Shown: positions 34,442 to 44,258, numbered from the stretch's first letter. The stretch: 64,000 nucleotides of DNA from Halobacillus sp. Marseille-Q1614 (GCF_902809865.1 NZ_CADDWH010000001.1:744001-808000); one strand, 5' to 3'. A program made the numbers and translations. Notes: a model not told the origin generated them from the letters alone.

Positions 34442-36163
34442 ATGACTGTGAATAAAAAACAAGTAGTAAAACTCCTTGAAAAAATTGCGATTTACTTAGA
34501 GCTCAAAGGAGAAAATCCTTTTAAAATATCAGCCTACCGAAAAGCGGCCGGTGCGCTGGAAGAAGATGACCGTTCTCTGTCAGAGATCGACGACTTTACA
34601 AAAATGAAAGGCATTGGAAAAGGAACAGCTTCTGTAATTGAAGAGTATATAGAAGATGGAGTCTCAGAAACCCTCCGCCAGCTCGAAGCCGAAGTGCCGG
34701 CAGGGTTAGTTCCTCTTCTTAACTTACCGGGACTTGGCGGTAAGAAGCTGGCTAAGCTTTACCAGAAGCTTGGGGTAACAGATGCGGAATCCCTTAAAGA
34801 AGCTCTCGAATCAGGAAAAGTTGAAGAGTTAGAAGGGTTTGGGAAGAAATCAGCAGAAAAAATGCTGAAGAGCTTAGAAGAGGCAGGTTCAAGACCTGAG
34901 CGTCTTCCGATCGCTGTTATGCTGCCGCTCGCACAGAAGGTTGAAGAATACTTAAGCAGCCTGTCTTCTATTAAACGGTATTCACAGGCCGGTAGTGTGC
35001 GCAGAATGAAGGAAACGATTAAAGACTTAGATTTTATTGTGGCTTCCACAGATGCACCTGCAGCACGAGATCAGCTGTTGGAGTACCCGGATGTGAAAGA
35101 AGTTATCGCTTCAGGTGAAACAAAAGTCTCAGTGATCGTTAACGAAGGATATGATATCGGAATTGACTTTCGAATTGTGGAGCCTGAAGAGTTTATTACT
35201 ACGCTTCATCATTTTACCGGTTCAAAAGATCATAATGTGACGATGAGGCAGCTGGCGAAGGAAAGAAATGAAAAAATCAGCGAGTATGGAATAGAAAATA
35301 CAGAAACCGGAGAAATAGAAACATTTGAAACAGAAGAGGATTTTTTTGCTCATTTCGGTTTGCATTATATTCCTCCGGAAGTAAGAGAAAATACAGGAGA
35401 AGTGGAAGTTTTTAAAGATAAAGTGGAACTGCTTGAACACTCCGATATACGCGGGGATCTGCATATGCACTCAACGTGGAGTGATGGTGCTCAGTCGATT
35501 AGGGAAATGGCGTTTCGCAGTCAGGAAAAAGGATATGACTATATCGCTATTACAGATCACTCTAAGTATTTACGTGTGGCCAACGGATTAGATGAAAAGA
35601 AACTGAGGAAGCAGAGAGAAGAAATCGATAAGCTGAATGAAGAGTTTAAGGACTTCCACATCTTTGCGGGAATTGAATTGGATATCCTTCCTGACGGCTC
35701 TCTTGACTTCGATGATGAATTTTTAAAAGAAATGGACTGGGTGATCGGTTCCATTCATTCCAGTTTCACTCAGTCACAAGACAAAATTATGAAACGTTTA
35801 TTTAATGCATTAGAAAATCCCTGCGTTCATATGATTGCCCATCCGACTGGGCGTCTGATTGGACGTAGAAATGGGTATGCCATTGATGTAGACAAGCTCA
35901 TTCAAGGGGCAAAAGACACAGGCACCATTCTAGAATTGAACGCTAACCCTAACCGTCTTGATTTAAACTCTGAGTGGGTGAGAAAAGCCCAGGAAGAAGG
36001 AGTAGAAATCGCCATTAATACCGATGCCCACAGCTACCCAATGCTTGATCATATGGAAGTGGGTGTAGGTACAGCGCGTAAAGGCTGGCTGAAGAAAGAA
36101 ACGGTAATCAACACTTTAACAGCCAAACAGCTGAAGAAACGGTTAGGGATTAAGCGTACGTAA
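34442..36163 (+). CDS. polX: Family X DNA polymerase/3'-5' exonuclease PolX
   Basis: A 573-residue repair polymerase. The N-terminal HhH (8-kDa) domain is at 1–90 and the thumb/palm at about 90–310, with the SxRRMKE…DLDFIV metal-site region. The C-terminal PHP phosphoesterase domain begins RGDLHMHSTWSDGAQSI (about 336) and carries further His/Asp metal ligands (TDHSKYL, GIELDIL, IAHPTGRLIG, NTDAHSY). The PHP part supplies 3'–5' exonuclease activity. It is probably an operon with mutS2, 15 bp downstream. Confidence 0.95.
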   Translation: MTVNKKQVVKLLEKIAIYLELKGENPFKISAYRKAAGALEEDDRSLSEIDDFTKMKGIGKGTASVIEEYIEDGVSETLRQLEAEVPAGLVPLLNLPGLGGKKLAKLYQKLGVTDAESLKEALESGKVEELEGFGKKSAEKMLKSLEEAGSRPERLPIAVMLPLAQKVEEYLSSLSSIKRYSQAGSVRRMKETIKDLDFIVASTDAPAARDQLLEYPDVKEVIASGETKVSVIVNEGYDIGIDFRIVEPEEFITTLHHFTGSKDHNVTMRQLAKERNEKISEYGIENTETGEIETFETEEDFFAHFGLHYIPPEVRENTGEVEVFKDKVELLEHSDIRGDLHMHSTWSDGAQSIREMAFRSQEKGYDYIAITDHSKYLRVANGLDEKKLRKQREEIDKLNEEFKDFHIFAGIELDILPDGSLDFDDEFLKEMDWVIGSIHSSFTQSQDKIMKRLFNALENPCVHMIAHPTGRLIGRRNGYAIDVDKLIQGAKDTGTILELNANPNRLDLNSEWVRKAQEEGVEIAINTDAHSYPMLDHMEVGVGTARKGWLKKETVINTLTAKQLKKRLGIKRT

Positions 36164-36178
36164 AGGAGATCTGAATCC

Positions 36179-38527
36179 ATGAATCAACGAATCCTGCAGG
36201 TTTTAGAATATAAAAAAATTATAGATCAGCTGACTGAACAAGCTGCATCGTCACTCGGCAAGCAGGAAGCCGCTTCCTTAAAACCTTCGACTGATTTTGA
36301 GAAAGTCGTTAGGATGCAGAACGAAACGGACGAAGCAGCTCAAGTGCTTCGTTTAAAAGGCAATATTCCGTTAGGCGGGATTTTTGATATTAAACCAAGC
36401 TTAAAACGGTCAGCGATAGGCGGTGTCCTAAGTGCTTTGGAGTGTCTGGATATCGCCAGCACGATCTACGGCGGCCGTCAGCTTCGACGCTTTATTGAAG
36501 ATTTGGATGAGCCTGAAATGCCGATATTAAGAGAGTTAATCGGAGAACTTCTTCCGCTCTCAGAGCTCGAGAGGCAAATAAAAAACTGTATTGATGACAA
36601 CGGGACAGTGATGGACGGAGCTTCAGAAAAACTGAGGACTATCCGGTCAAGAATCCGCACGTATGAAAGCAGAGTCCGCGATAAGCTGGACAGTTTAATG
36701 AAGTCCAAAGCGAGTATGCTCTCTGATGCAATTGTGACTATCCGAAACGATCGTTATGTGCTGCCTGTGAAGCAGGAGAGCAGAGGATCAATTGGAGGCA
36801 TCGTCCACGACCAATCTTCTTCAGGAGCTACTTTGTTCATAGAACCACAGGCTGTAGTTGAAGTGAATAATCAGCTGCAGCAAGCTCGTGTTGATGAAAA
36901 GCGGGAAATCGAACGAATTCTTTCCGAGCTTTCTCAGGCGATCGCTGAAGAAGAAGGAGCACTGCGCCACAACGTCGACATATTAGCGGCTGTTGATTTT
37001 ATGTTCGCCCGGGCAAAGCTCGGCCAAAAGATGAAAGCGGCTATGCCTTCGATGAACAAAGAAGGCCGTATTAAAATGAAACAGGCGCGGCACCCGCTCA
37101 TTGATCCAAAGGAAGTTGTGCCAAATGATATTGAAATTGGGACGGACTTTACGTCAATTGTTATTACCGGGCCCAATACCGGTGGTAAAACGGTCACACT
37201 GAAATTAGTCGGATTATTTACGTTAATGGCTCAGTCAGGTCTTCAAGTGCCTGCGTTAGACGGCTGTGAATTAGCCGTATTTGAACAAGTTTTTGCCGAT
37301 ATTGGTGATGAGCAGTCGATTGAGCAGAGCCTATCAACTTTTTCATCACATATGACCAATATCGTGGAAATTCTTAAGCACGTAAATGACCGTACTCTAG
37401 TGCTTTTCGATGAACTTGGGGCAGGAACCGACCCGCAGGAAGGTGCAGCATTAGCGATGTCTATTCTTGATGAAGTTGTTGGCAGGAAAGCCCGCGTGAT
37501 TGCCACTACTCACTACCCTGAATTAAAAGCATACGGCTACAATCGTGAAGGGGTTACGAACGCTTCGGTCGAATTTGATATTCAAACATTAAAGCCGACT
37601 TACCGTTTATTAATCGGGGTTCCGGGCCGGAGTAATGCATTTGAAATATCTAGAAGGCTGGGCCTTTCCGAAGATATTATTCATACTGCCCAGCAGCAAG
37701 TGGGAGTTGACTCACAAAGTGTTGAAAATATGATTGCTTCTCTTGAGGAATCAACGAGAGGAGCAGAGCGTGATTATGAAGAAGCGCAGAGGAAGCTCGA
37801 AGAAGCCCAGGAGCTTTACGATGATTTGCGCGCACAGTGGCAGCAATTAGAAGAAAAGAAAGAAAAGCTTTATCAAAAAGCAGAGGCAAAAGCTGAAAAA
37901 GCCATCGAGAATGCCAGACGTGAGGCGGAAGAGATCGTCAGCCAGATCCGCAGCATGAAGAATCAGGCGGGAATGAAAGAGCACGAATGGATTGAAGCTC
38001 GGAAATCCCTTGAAGAAGCCCAGCCTCATCTTGCTAAAAGAGACGGGAAACCTCAAACTCTCAATACAGCTAAGGAAGATAAGGAACTCAAGCCAGGCGA
38101 TGAAGTCAAACATGTGACTTTAAATCAGCAGGGCGTCATCTTAGAGAAGACAGGCAGGGACGAATACCAGGTTCAGTTCGGTGTATTAAAAGTGAAAGCT
38201 AAAAGAACCGACTTGGAATTTGTGAAGGCCAAACAGCCGTACAAAGAAAAACCTATGGCGACAGTTAAAGGCAAAGCACACTATGTAAAAACAGAGCTGG
38301 ACTTAAGGGGCGAAAGGTATGAAGACGCTCTAAATTTACTGGAGAAATATGTGGACGATGCGTTATTAGCCAATTATCCGCGAGTCTCTATTATTCACGG
38401 TAAAGGAACCGGAGCTTTGCGTAATGCTGTTCAAAACTATGCCAAGAACCACCGCTCCATTTCCTCATACCGGGCTGGGGGCATGAATGAAGGCGGAAGC
38501 GGAGTGACAGTGTTAGAGTTAAAATAA
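36179..38527 (+). CDS. mutS2: MutS2 ATPase with Smr nuclease domain
   Basis: This 782-residue protein lacks the mismatch-recognition domain of MutS. After a helical core and lever domain, the ABC ATPase has Walker [13 protein letters not shown] (Lys337), Walker [17 protein letters not shown] and the switch [10 protein letters not shown] long coiled coil (about 515–620, [23 protein letters not shown]) follows, and a C-terminal Smr domain begins [13 protein letters not shown] and has the [13 protein letters not shown] motif. Homologues act in recombination control and ribosome rescue. It starts 15 bp after polX. Confidence 0.96.
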   Translation: MNQRILQVLEYKKIIDQLTEQAASSLGKQEAASLKPSTDFEKVVRMQNETDEAAQVLRLKGNIPLGGIFDIKPSLKRSAIGGVLSALECLDIASTIYGGRQLRRFIEDLDEPEMPILRELIGELLPLSELERQIKNCIDDNGTVMDGASEKLRTIRSRIRTYESRVRDKLDSLMKSKASMLSDAIVTIRNDRYVLPVKQESRGSIGGIVHDQSSSGATLFIEPQAVVEVNNQLQQARVDEKREIERILSELSQAIAEEEGALRHNVDILAAVDFMFARAKLGQKMKAAMPSMNKEGRIKMKQARHPLIDPKEVVPNDIEIGTDFTSIVITGPNTGGKTVTLKLVGLFTLMAQSGLQVPALDGCELAVFEQVFADIGDEQSIEQSLSTFSSHMTNIVEILKHVNDRTLVLFDELGAGTDPQEGAALAMSILDEVVGRKARVIATTHYPELKAYGYNREGVTNASVEFDIQTLKPTYRLLIGVPGRSNAFEISRRLGLSEDIIHTAQQQVGVDSQSVENMIASLEESTRGAERDYEEAQRKLEEAQELYDDLRAQWQQLEEKKEKLYQKAEAKAEKAIENARREAEEIVSQIRSMKNQAGMKEHEWIEARKSLEEAQPHLAKRDGKPQTLNTAKEDKELKPGDEVKHVTLNQQGVILEKTGRDEYQVQFGVLKVKAKRTDLEFVKAKQPYKEKPMATVKGKAHYVKTELDLRGERYEDALNLLEKYVDDALLANYPRVSIIHGKGTGALRNAVQNYAKNHRSISSYRAGGMNEGGSGVTVLELK

Positions 38528-38551
38528 TCTATACACGAGGAGTGCGGGAGT

Positions 38552-38959
38552 ATGACTGGTTTTTGGGAAAACGTTTATATAGAAACGGCTGCCAGTTACA
38601 GTGTGGCTGTTCTATGTGTAGTCATATTTATGACGGTCTTTGAAATGGTCACAAGATACAACAACTGGAGCGAGATCAAAGCAGGGAATTTGGCGGTAGC
38701 GATGGCGACAGGCGGAAAAATTTTCGGAATCGCTAATATTTTTCGGTATTCCATCGCTCATAATGATTCTCTTTTGCAAATGATGGGGTGGGGGCTTTAC
38801 GGGTTTGTTCTTCTTCTGCTTGGATATTTTATTTTCGAATTCTTAACCCCTTCCTTTAAAATTGATGAAGAAATTGCAAATGATAATCGGGCGGTAGGTT
38901 TTATTTCATTAATTATTTCCATAGGTCTGTCCTTTGTTATCGGGGCCAATATTAAGTAA
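38552..38959 (+). CDS. yshE: DUF350 membrane protein (YshE-like)
   Basis: This 135-residue protein has four membrane helices (about 14–35, 47–65, 77–98 and 113–133) and the DUF350 pattern NNWSEIKAGNLAVAMATGGKIFGIANIFRYSI. The function is unknown. It lies 24 bp after mutS2 and 11 bp before a 26-codon ORF, so it is probably part of the polX–mutS2 transcript. Confidence 0.82.
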   Translation: MTGFWENVYIETAASYSVAVLCVVIFMTVFEMVTRYNNWSEIKAGNLAVAMATGGKIFGIANIFRYSIAHNDSLLQMMGWGLYGFVLLLLGYFIFEFLTPSFKIDEEIANDNRAVGFISLIISIGLSFVIGANIK

Positions 38960-38970
38960 GGAGGCTTAAG

Positions 38971-39051
38971 GTGGAAACACTAGCGAAAGTATTAATGGTG
39001 GTGGCAGCTGTATTTATTATTGTCGGTGTTATATATATGTTTATTGTTTAA
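38971..39051 (+). CDS. Candidate 26-residue single-pass membrane protein
   Basis: A GTG-started ORF follows a full AAGGAGG (spacing 6) directly after the DUF350 gene. It encodes METLAKVLMVVAAVFIIVGV plus six residues: one strong hydrophobic helix with only Glu, Thr and Lys before it. A terminator begins at the stop codon, so it is the last gene of the unit. The ribosome site, position and clean helix argue for a real small protein, perhaps a DUF350 partner; no family is known to me. Confidence 0.6.
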   Translation: METLAKVLMVVAAVFIIVGVIYMFIV

Positions 39052-39080
39052 ACTTCCTGTTTCTAACAGGGAGTTTTTTT
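39051..39080 (+). terminator. Terminator of the polX–mutS2–yshE unit
   Basis: AACTTCCTGTT and AACAGGGAGTT form an 11-bp stem with one G·T, followed by T residues. Confidence 0.85.
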
Positions 39081-39143
39081 ATATGCGACTACACGAGGGG
39101 ATAGAACTAAATACTTAGTAAATTAAGATTATTTAAAAAATAT

Positions 39144-39172
39144 TTCAAATTATTTGGATATATCGGTATAAT
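39144..39172 (+). promoter_or_regulatory. Sigma-A promoter of lcfA
   Basis: TTCAAA (39144–39149) and TATAAT (39167–39172), 17-bp spacer. The −10 box overlaps an in-frame ATG at 39171, which therefore cannot be the start of lcfA. Confidence 0.75.
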
Positions 39173-39203
39173 GAAAGTATTAAAAGGTGGGAGGGAATCG
39201 ATT

Positions 39204-40913
39204 ATGGTTAATGAATCACGTCCTTGGCATAAGCATTATCCCCCGGAAATACCTGTCAGCCTGACATATGATGAAAAGCCTCTACACGATTATTTAGAAG
39301 AAAGTGCTCTAAATTACCCAGAAAAGAAAGCGCTTTATTTTATGGGTAAGGAATTGACGTATGAAGAAGTATATAGAGATGCTAAGAAGTTTGCCGGCTA
39401 TCTGCAGAAGCTCGGTTTAGAAAAAGGTGACCGGGTTTCCATCATGCTGCCGAACTGCCCTCAATCTGTAATTGCTTACTATGGAGTATTATTGGCCGGA
39501 GGAGTTGTTGTTCAGACCAATCCTCTTTATATGGAAAGAGAATTGGAATACCAGTTAAAAGACTCTGGAGCCAAAATGATCCTCTGTCTGGATATTCTTT
39601 ATCCAAAAGTCGCACATATAAAAGCAGCTACACAGCTGGAACATATCCTTGTGACAGGGATTAAGGATTATCTTCCATTTCCTAAAAATAAAATTTATCC
39701 TTTTATTCAAAGAAAACAATATCAGATGCTCGTTAAACCTGAGCGATCTACGGATACTCACTTATGGCATCATCTTATTAAGGAAAGCAGCGGTCAATTT
39801 TCCCCGGTGGAAGTTGATCCTAAGGAAGACTTAGCACTGCTGCAGTATACAGGAGGTACAACCGGCTTTCCTAAAGGTGTAATGCTCACCCATTTTAATC
39901 TTGTGGCTAATACCCAGATGTCGGTGAAATGGCTCTATAAATGTGAAAGAGGAAAAGAAACGGTTTTAGCAATCTTACCTTTCTTTCACGTTTACGGAAT
40001 GACAGCCGTTATGAACCTATCTGTTATGATGTCGAATCGAATGGTGCTCATGCCGAGGTTTGAACCTCTCGACGTTTTAAAAGTAATCGAAAAGCAAAGG
40101 CCGACCCTTTTCCCGGGAGCCCCTACGATTTATATTGCTCTTCTCAATCATCCAGACCTCAAGAAATACGACCTTTCATCGATCGAAGCATGCCTCAGTG
40201 GTTCGGCTCCTCTGCCAGTAGAAGTACAGGAACAATTTGAAAAAATAACTGGAGGTAAGCTTGTAGAAGGTTATGGTCTGACTGAGACGTCGCCGGTTAC
40301 ACACTCCAACTTCATCTGGACAAATCGGGTGAGCGGAAGTATCGGAGTCCCTTGGCCGGATACAGATGCGAAAGTCATTAAAATGGGATCAGATGAAGAG
40401 GCAGAGTTTGGAGAAATAGGCGAAATCGTCGTGAAAGGACCTCAAGTAATGAAGGGGTACTGGAACAGAAAAGAAGATACGGAAGAAGTACTGAGTGAAG
40501 ATGGCTGGTTCCGTACAGGTGATATGGGCTATATGAATGAAGATGGGTATTTTTACGTGGTTGATCGAAAGAAAGATATGATTATTGCCGGTGGATATAA
40601 TATTTATCCACGGGAAGTAGAAGAAGTTCTTTATGAGCACGAGGCCGTTCAGGAAGCTGTTATTATAGGAGTACCTGATCCTTATCGCGGAGAAACTGTT
40701 AAAGCCTTTATTGTCAAAAAACAAAACAAGGAAGTGACAGAAGAAGAGCTTAACGAATTCTGCAGAAAAAATATGGCGGCCTATAAAATTCCGCGGATCT
40801 ATGAATTCAGAGAAGAACTGCCAAAAACAGCAGTCGGAAAAATTCTAAGACGCACTCTGGTGGAAGAAGAAAGAAAAAAGATAGAAGACTCTAAACCTTT
40901 GCAAAATTCCTAG
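39204..40913 (+). CDS. lcfA: Long-chain fatty acid–CoA ligase
   Basis: This 569-residue AMP-forming enzyme activates fatty acids for beta-oxidation. The AMP-binding signature YTGGTTGFPKGVMLTH is at about 214–229. Further motifs are GYGLTETSP and the adenylation core GWFRTGDMGYMNEDGYFYVVDRKKDMI, and the C-terminal catalytic lysine lies in LPKTAVGKILRR. ATG at 39204, 8 bp behind GGGAGGG, gives MVNESRPWHKHYPP. It heads the lcfA–fadR–fadB–etfBA cluster. Confidence 0.94.
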   Translation: MVNESRPWHKHYPPEIPVSLTYDEKPLHDYLEESALNYPEKKALYFMGKELTYEEVYRDAKKFAGYLQKLGLEKGDRVSIMLPNCPQSVIAYYGVLLAGGVVVQTNPLYMERELEYQLKDSGAKMILCLDILYPKVAHIKAATQLEHILVTGIKDYLPFPKNKIYPFIQRKQYQMLVKPERSTDTHLWHHLIKESSGQFSPVEVDPKEDLALLQYTGGTTGFPKGVMLTHFNLVANTQMSVKWLYKCERGKETVLAILPFFHVYGMTAVMNLSVMMSNRMVLMPRFEPLDVLKVIEKQRPTLFPGAPTIYIALLNHPDLKKYDLSSIEACLSGSAPLPVEVQEQFEKITGGKLVEGYGLTETSPVTHSNFIWTNRVSGSIGVPWPDTDAKVIKMGSDEEAEFGEIGEIVVKGPQVMKGYWNRKEDTEEVLSEDGWFRTGDMGYMNEDGYFYVVDRKKDMIIAGGYNIYPREVEEVLYEHEAVQEAVIIGVPDPYRGETVKAFIVKKQNKEVTEEELNEFCRKNMAAYKIPRIYEFREELPKTAVGKILRRTLVEEERKKIEDSKPLQNS

Positions 40914-40922
40914 GAAAAGCTG

Positions 40923-40975
40923 TTGACAGTGTGATTTTTGGACTGTAATATAATACGTGAATGACCATTCATTCA
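40923..40975 (+). promoter_or_regulatory. fadR promoter with FadR-type operator
   Basis: TTGACA (40923–40928) and TAATAT (40946–40951) are 17 bp apart. Immediately downstream, TGAATGACCATTCATTCA (40958–40975) is a near-perfect palindrome matching the Bacillus FadR operator TGAATGA–N4–TCATTCA. FadR would repress its own operon until long-chain acyl-CoA binds. Confidence 0.85.
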
Positions 40976-41001
40976 TTTTTTAGCAAAGGCAGGGATTGCA
41001 C

Positions 41002-41598
41002 ATGAACAAAAACAAACCAAAATACAAACAAATCATTGAAGCAGCAGTTGTAGTTATTGCTGAAAATGGATATCACTCCTCGCAAGTATCAAAAATTGCC
41101 AAAAAAGCGGGAGTGGCGGATGGTACCATTTACCTTTATTTTAAAAACAAAGAAGATATTTTAGTGTCATTATTTCAAGATAAGATGGGCCAGTTCATAG
41201 AGAAAATTGAACACGAAACCACTTCCCGGCAGTCAGCCGAAGAAAAGCTGCTTACTCTGATTGAGACACATTTTCAACAGCTGGCTGCCGATCATCACTT
41301 AGCAATTGTAACACAGCTTGAACTTCGCCAGTCTAACAAGGAACTGAGAAGCAAGATCAACAATGTGTTAAAGCGTTATCTTGCGGTGATCGATAAAATC
41401 GTGGAAGAAGGCATTCGTGAAAAGCTGTTTCGGGATAACCTAAACCGCCGTCTCGTCCGTCAGTTGATTTTTGGAATGATGGATGAAGCAGTGACCAATT
41501 GGGTGATGAAGGATCAGCGTTATAACTTAGAAGAACAGGCTAAAGACGTCCATAGTTTAATCGTTTATGGGCTGGCCCAACCTCAGACTAAGGAGTGA
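41002..41598 (+). CDS. fadR: TetR-family fatty-acid regulator FadR
   Basis: A 198-residue repressor with an N-terminal TetR helix-turn-helix (about 8–55; IIEAAVVVIAENGYHSSQVSKIAKKAGVADGTIYLYFKNKEDIL) and a larger helical ligand domain. It should control beta-oxidation genes in response to long-chain acyl-CoA. ATG at 41002 lies 7 bp behind AGGG; an upstream TTG (40996) touches the site. A matching operator stands in its own promoter. fadB follows with almost no gap. Confidence 0.93.
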   Translation: MNKNKPKYKQIIEAAVVVIAENGYHSSQVSKIAKKAGVADGTIYLYFKNKEDILVSLFQDKMGQFIEKIEHETTSRQSAEEKLLTLIETHFQQLAADHHLAIVTQLELRQSNKELRSKINNVLKRYLAVIDKIVEEGIREKLFRDNLNRRLVRQLIFGMMDEAVTNWVMKDQRYNLEEQAKDVHSLIVYGLAQPQTKE

Positions 41599-41604
41599 AT
41601 GTTA

Positions 41605-42378
41605 TTGTCTACTATGAAAGTACGGCTGAGCGGGACACTGGCTGAGATAACAATAGACAGCCCGCCGGCCAATGCATTATCAAGTCATATTTTAAAAGAT
41701 TTATCACATGAGCTCGATCAGATTGAAAACAATAAAGAAATTAAAGGTATCCTCTTAAAAGGAGAGGGAAGGTTCTTCTCTGCAGGTGCTGATATTAAAG
41801 AATTTACTTCTTTTCAGGATTCCTCTGGTTCCGGCCACCTGGCCAAGGATGGACAAGAGCTGTTTAATCGAATTGAGAACTTTCATATTCCGGTGATCGC
41901 TGTCATCCATGGTGCGGCATTAGGAGGAGGACTCGAGCTTGCGATGTCCTGTCATATCCGATATGTCTCTGAAAATGCAAAACTTGGGCTCCCTGAATTG
42001 AACTTAGGAATCATACCAGGATTTGCAGGCACTCAAAGGCTTCCTCGCTATGTGGGTACAGCAAAGGCCTATGAAATGATCCTAACCGGCACGCCAATTA
42101 CTGGTAAAGACGCCGTTCAGTGCGGGCTGGCTAATGCTAGTTTTCCGGAAGACACCCTTTTTGAAGAAGCGAAAAAGCGAATGAGCCAAATGGTTTCAAA
42201 GAGCGGACCGTCGATCCATCAAATTATGAAGCTTATCCCTTATGCGCATACTACACAGCTTAAAGAGGGGATGGAGCAGGAAGCCAAAGCATTTGGCGAA
42301 ATTTTTGCTAATGAAGATGCTCTCGAAGGCGTGCAGGCTTTTATAGAAAAAAGAAAACCAGTGTTTAAAGATCAATAG
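41605..42378 (+). CDS. fadB: Enoyl-CoA hydratase
   Basis: A 257-residue crotonase-fold enzyme for the hydration step of beta-oxidation. It shows IDSPPANALSSHIL, the oxyanion-hole motif FFSAGADIKEF, and GAALGGGLELAMSCHIRYVSENAKLGLPELNLGIIPGFAGTQRLPR with the two catalytic glutamate positions. TTG at 41605, 9 bp behind AAGGAG, is the preferred start; ATG at 41599 is only 3 bp from it. It begins just after the fadR stop. Confidence 0.9.
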   Translation: MSTMKVRLSGTLAEITIDSPPANALSSHILKDLSHELDQIENNKEIKGILLKGEGRFFSAGADIKEFTSFQDSSGSGHLAKDGQELFNRIENFHIPVIAVIHGAALGGGLELAMSCHIRYVSENAKLGLPELNLGIIPGFAGTQRLPRYVGTAKAYEMILTGTPITGKDAVQCGLANASFPEDTLFEEAKKRMSQMVSKSGPSIHQIMKLIPYAHTTQLKEGMEQEAKAFGEIFANEDALEGVQAFIEKRKPVFKDQ

Positions 42379-42396
42379 GACAGGAGGAATTTTTTC

Positions 42397-43170
42397 ATGA
42401 ATATTTATGTGCTAATGAAACGTACTTTTGACACAGAGGAAAAAATATCTATTGGCGGAGGACGTATAGAAGAAGATGGGGCAGAATTCATTATTAACCC
42501 TTACGATGAGTATGCGGTCGAAGAAGCCATTAACTTACGCGATGCCCATGGAGGAGAAGTAACAGTTGTTACAGTAGGTGGAGAAGACGCAGAGAAGCAG
42601 CTGCGTACGGCTCTTGCGATGGGTGCGGATAAAGCCGTACTGATCAATACAGAAGATGATCTTGAAGAAGGCGATCAATTTACTACTGTAAAAATATTAG
42701 AAGCTTATTTCGAAGATAAAGAAGTTGATATTATTTTAGGCGGAAATGTTGCTATAGATGAAGCCAGCGGTCAAGTTGGACCTCGTTTAGCGGAACGATT
42801 AGATATACCCTGTGTAACTACTATTACTAATATTGAAATCGACGGCTCTGACGTCCATATCGAACGTGATGTGGAAGGAGATATTGAGAAAGTCGATACA
42901 ACTCTGCCGCTTCTCGTTACGTGTCAACAGGGACTTAATGAACCAAGATACCCTTCACTGCCGGGGATTATGAAAGCGAAGAAAAAGCCGCTGGAAGAGC
43001 TGGAAATTGATGATTTGGATTTAGATGAAGATGATGTAGAACCAAAAACGAAAACGATCGATATTTTCCTTCCTCCGGAGAAGCAGGCTGGAAAGGTTCT
43101 CGAAGGAGACACAGAAGATCAGGTAAAAGAGTTAGTATCTTTATTAAAAACAGAAGCGAAAGTCCTTTAA
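42397..43170 (+). CDS. etfB: Electron transfer flavoprotein beta subunit
   Basis: This 257-residue subunit has an N-terminal MNIYVLMKRTFDTEEKI, an AMP-binding fold, and the ETF-beta signature region VEEAINLRDAHGGEVTVVTVG and DIPCVTTITNIEIDG. With EtfA it carries electrons from acyl-CoA dehydrogenases to the quinone pool. AGGAGG lies before ATG. It is the fourth gene of the cluster. The C-terminal part (residues 195–225) is strongly acidic, as is common in salt-tolerant Bacilli. Confidence 0.95.
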   Translation: MNIYVLMKRTFDTEEKISIGGGRIEEDGAEFIINPYDEYAVEEAINLRDAHGGEVTVVTVGGEDAEKQLRTALAMGADKAVLINTEDDLEEGDQFTTVKILEAYFEDKEVDIILGGNVAIDEASGQVGPRLAERLDIPCVTTITNIEIDGSDVHIERDVEGDIEKVDTTLPLLVTCQQGLNEPRYPSLPGIMKAKKKPLEELEIDDLDLDEDDVEPKTKTIDIFLPPEKQAGKVLEGDTEDQVKELVSLLKTEAKVL

Positions 43171-43194
43171 TACAGAGAAGGGAGAGATAGAGGT

Positions 43195-44175
43195 ATGGGT
43201 AAAAAAGTATTAGTAATCGGGGAAGCTCGTGAGGGATCTCTAAGAAACGTAACGTTTGAAGCAATTGCTGCTGGAAAGATTATCAGTGATGGCGGCGAAG
43301 TCGTAGGTGTATTATGCGGCTCTGATAACCTAAAGGAAATGGGTCAGGAAATGATTTATTACGGCGCTGACCGCGTAATTACGTTAGCAAACGATGAATT
43401 GAAAACGTATACATCTGATGGATATGGCCAGGCGATTCAGTCGGTTCTTGATGAAGAGTCTCCAGAAGGAATTATCATGGGACACACGTCCATAGGTAAA
43501 GATTTAACACCTAAGCTTGCCAGCCGCTTGGAGTCCGGATTGGTTTCGGATGCAACAGAAGTAACAGCTGAGGGTGATAAGGTTGTCTTTACTCGGCCGA
43601 TTTATTCAGGAAAAGCGTTTGAGAAGAAAGAAATTACCGATGGCATTGTATTTGCGACAATCCGTCCAAATAATATACCAGCTGGTGCCCGGGACGAATC
43701 AAGGTCCGGAGAAATTGTTGAGAAGGATGTAGAGGTTCAGAATATCCGCACAGTGATTAAAGATATCCTTCGTAAATCATCTGACGGTGTAGATCTATCT
43801 GAAGCCAAAGTAATTGTAGCCGGAGGGCGTGGAGTGAAAAGTTCAGAAGGGTTTGGCCCTCTAGAGGAACTGGCTGAAGTTCTTGGGGGGACAGTAGGAG
43901 CCTCTCGTGGAGCTTGTGATGCGGGATACTGTGATTACTCTCTTCAAATTGGCCAGACAGGTAAAGTTGTAACTCCTGACTTGTATATCGCCTGCGGTAT
44001 CTCAGGAGCCATTCAGCACTTAGCGGGGATGTCGAACTCAAAAGTTATTGTTGCTATAAACAAAGATCCGGAAGCTAACATTTTTAATGTAGCCGATTAT
44101 GGAATTGTCGGTGACCTGTTTGATGTCGTGCCGAAACTTACAGAAGAAATTAAGCAGCTTAAAGTTAACGCATAA
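43195..44175 (+). CDS. etfA: Electron transfer flavoprotein alpha subunit
   Basis: This 326-residue subunit carries the C-terminal FAD domain: AGGRGVKSSEGFGPLEELAEVLGGTVGASR, SLQIGQTGKVVTPDLYIACGISGAIQHLAG and VAINKDPEANIFNVADYGIVGDL. It forms the heterodimer with EtfB, 24 bp upstream. A terminator five bases after the stop ends the fatty-acid oxidation operon. Confidence 0.96.
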   Translation: MGKKVLVIGEAREGSLRNVTFEAIAAGKIISDGGEVVGVLCGSDNLKEMGQEMIYYGADRVITLANDELKTYTSDGYGQAIQSVLDEESPEGIIMGHTSIGKDLTPKLASRLESGLVSDATEVTAEGDKVVFTRPIYSGKAFEKKEITDGIVFATIRPNNIPAGARDESRSGEIVEKDVEVQNIRTVIKDILRKSSDGVDLSEAKVIVAGGRGVKSSEGFGPLEELAEVLGGTVGASRGACDAGYCDYSLQIGQTGKVVTPDLYIACGISGAIQHLAGMSNSKVIVAINKDPEANIFNVADYGIVGDLFDVVPKLTEEIKQLKVNA

Positions 44176-44179
44176 TTGA

Positions 44180-44212
44180 AAAGGGCCAAAGCTTAATTGC
44201 TTTGGCCTTTCA
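44180..44212 (+). terminator. Terminator of the lcfA–etfA operon
   Basis: AAAGGGCCAAAGC and GCTTTGGCCTTT form a stem of about 12 bp around TTAATT. Confidence 0.88.
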
Positions 44213-44232
44213 ATTTTAAGTTTGTTGGCTAT

Positions 44233-44251
44233 GTGAAGTGGATCACTTCAC
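44233..44251. repeat. Perfect 8-bp inverted repeat
   Basis: GTGAAGTG–GAT–CACTTCAC. It stands alone between the etfA terminator and the family 2 repeat. It has no T run, so it is either a protein-binding palindrome or the base of the neighbouring repeat. Confidence 0.6.
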
Positions 44252-44258
44252 GCTAAAG

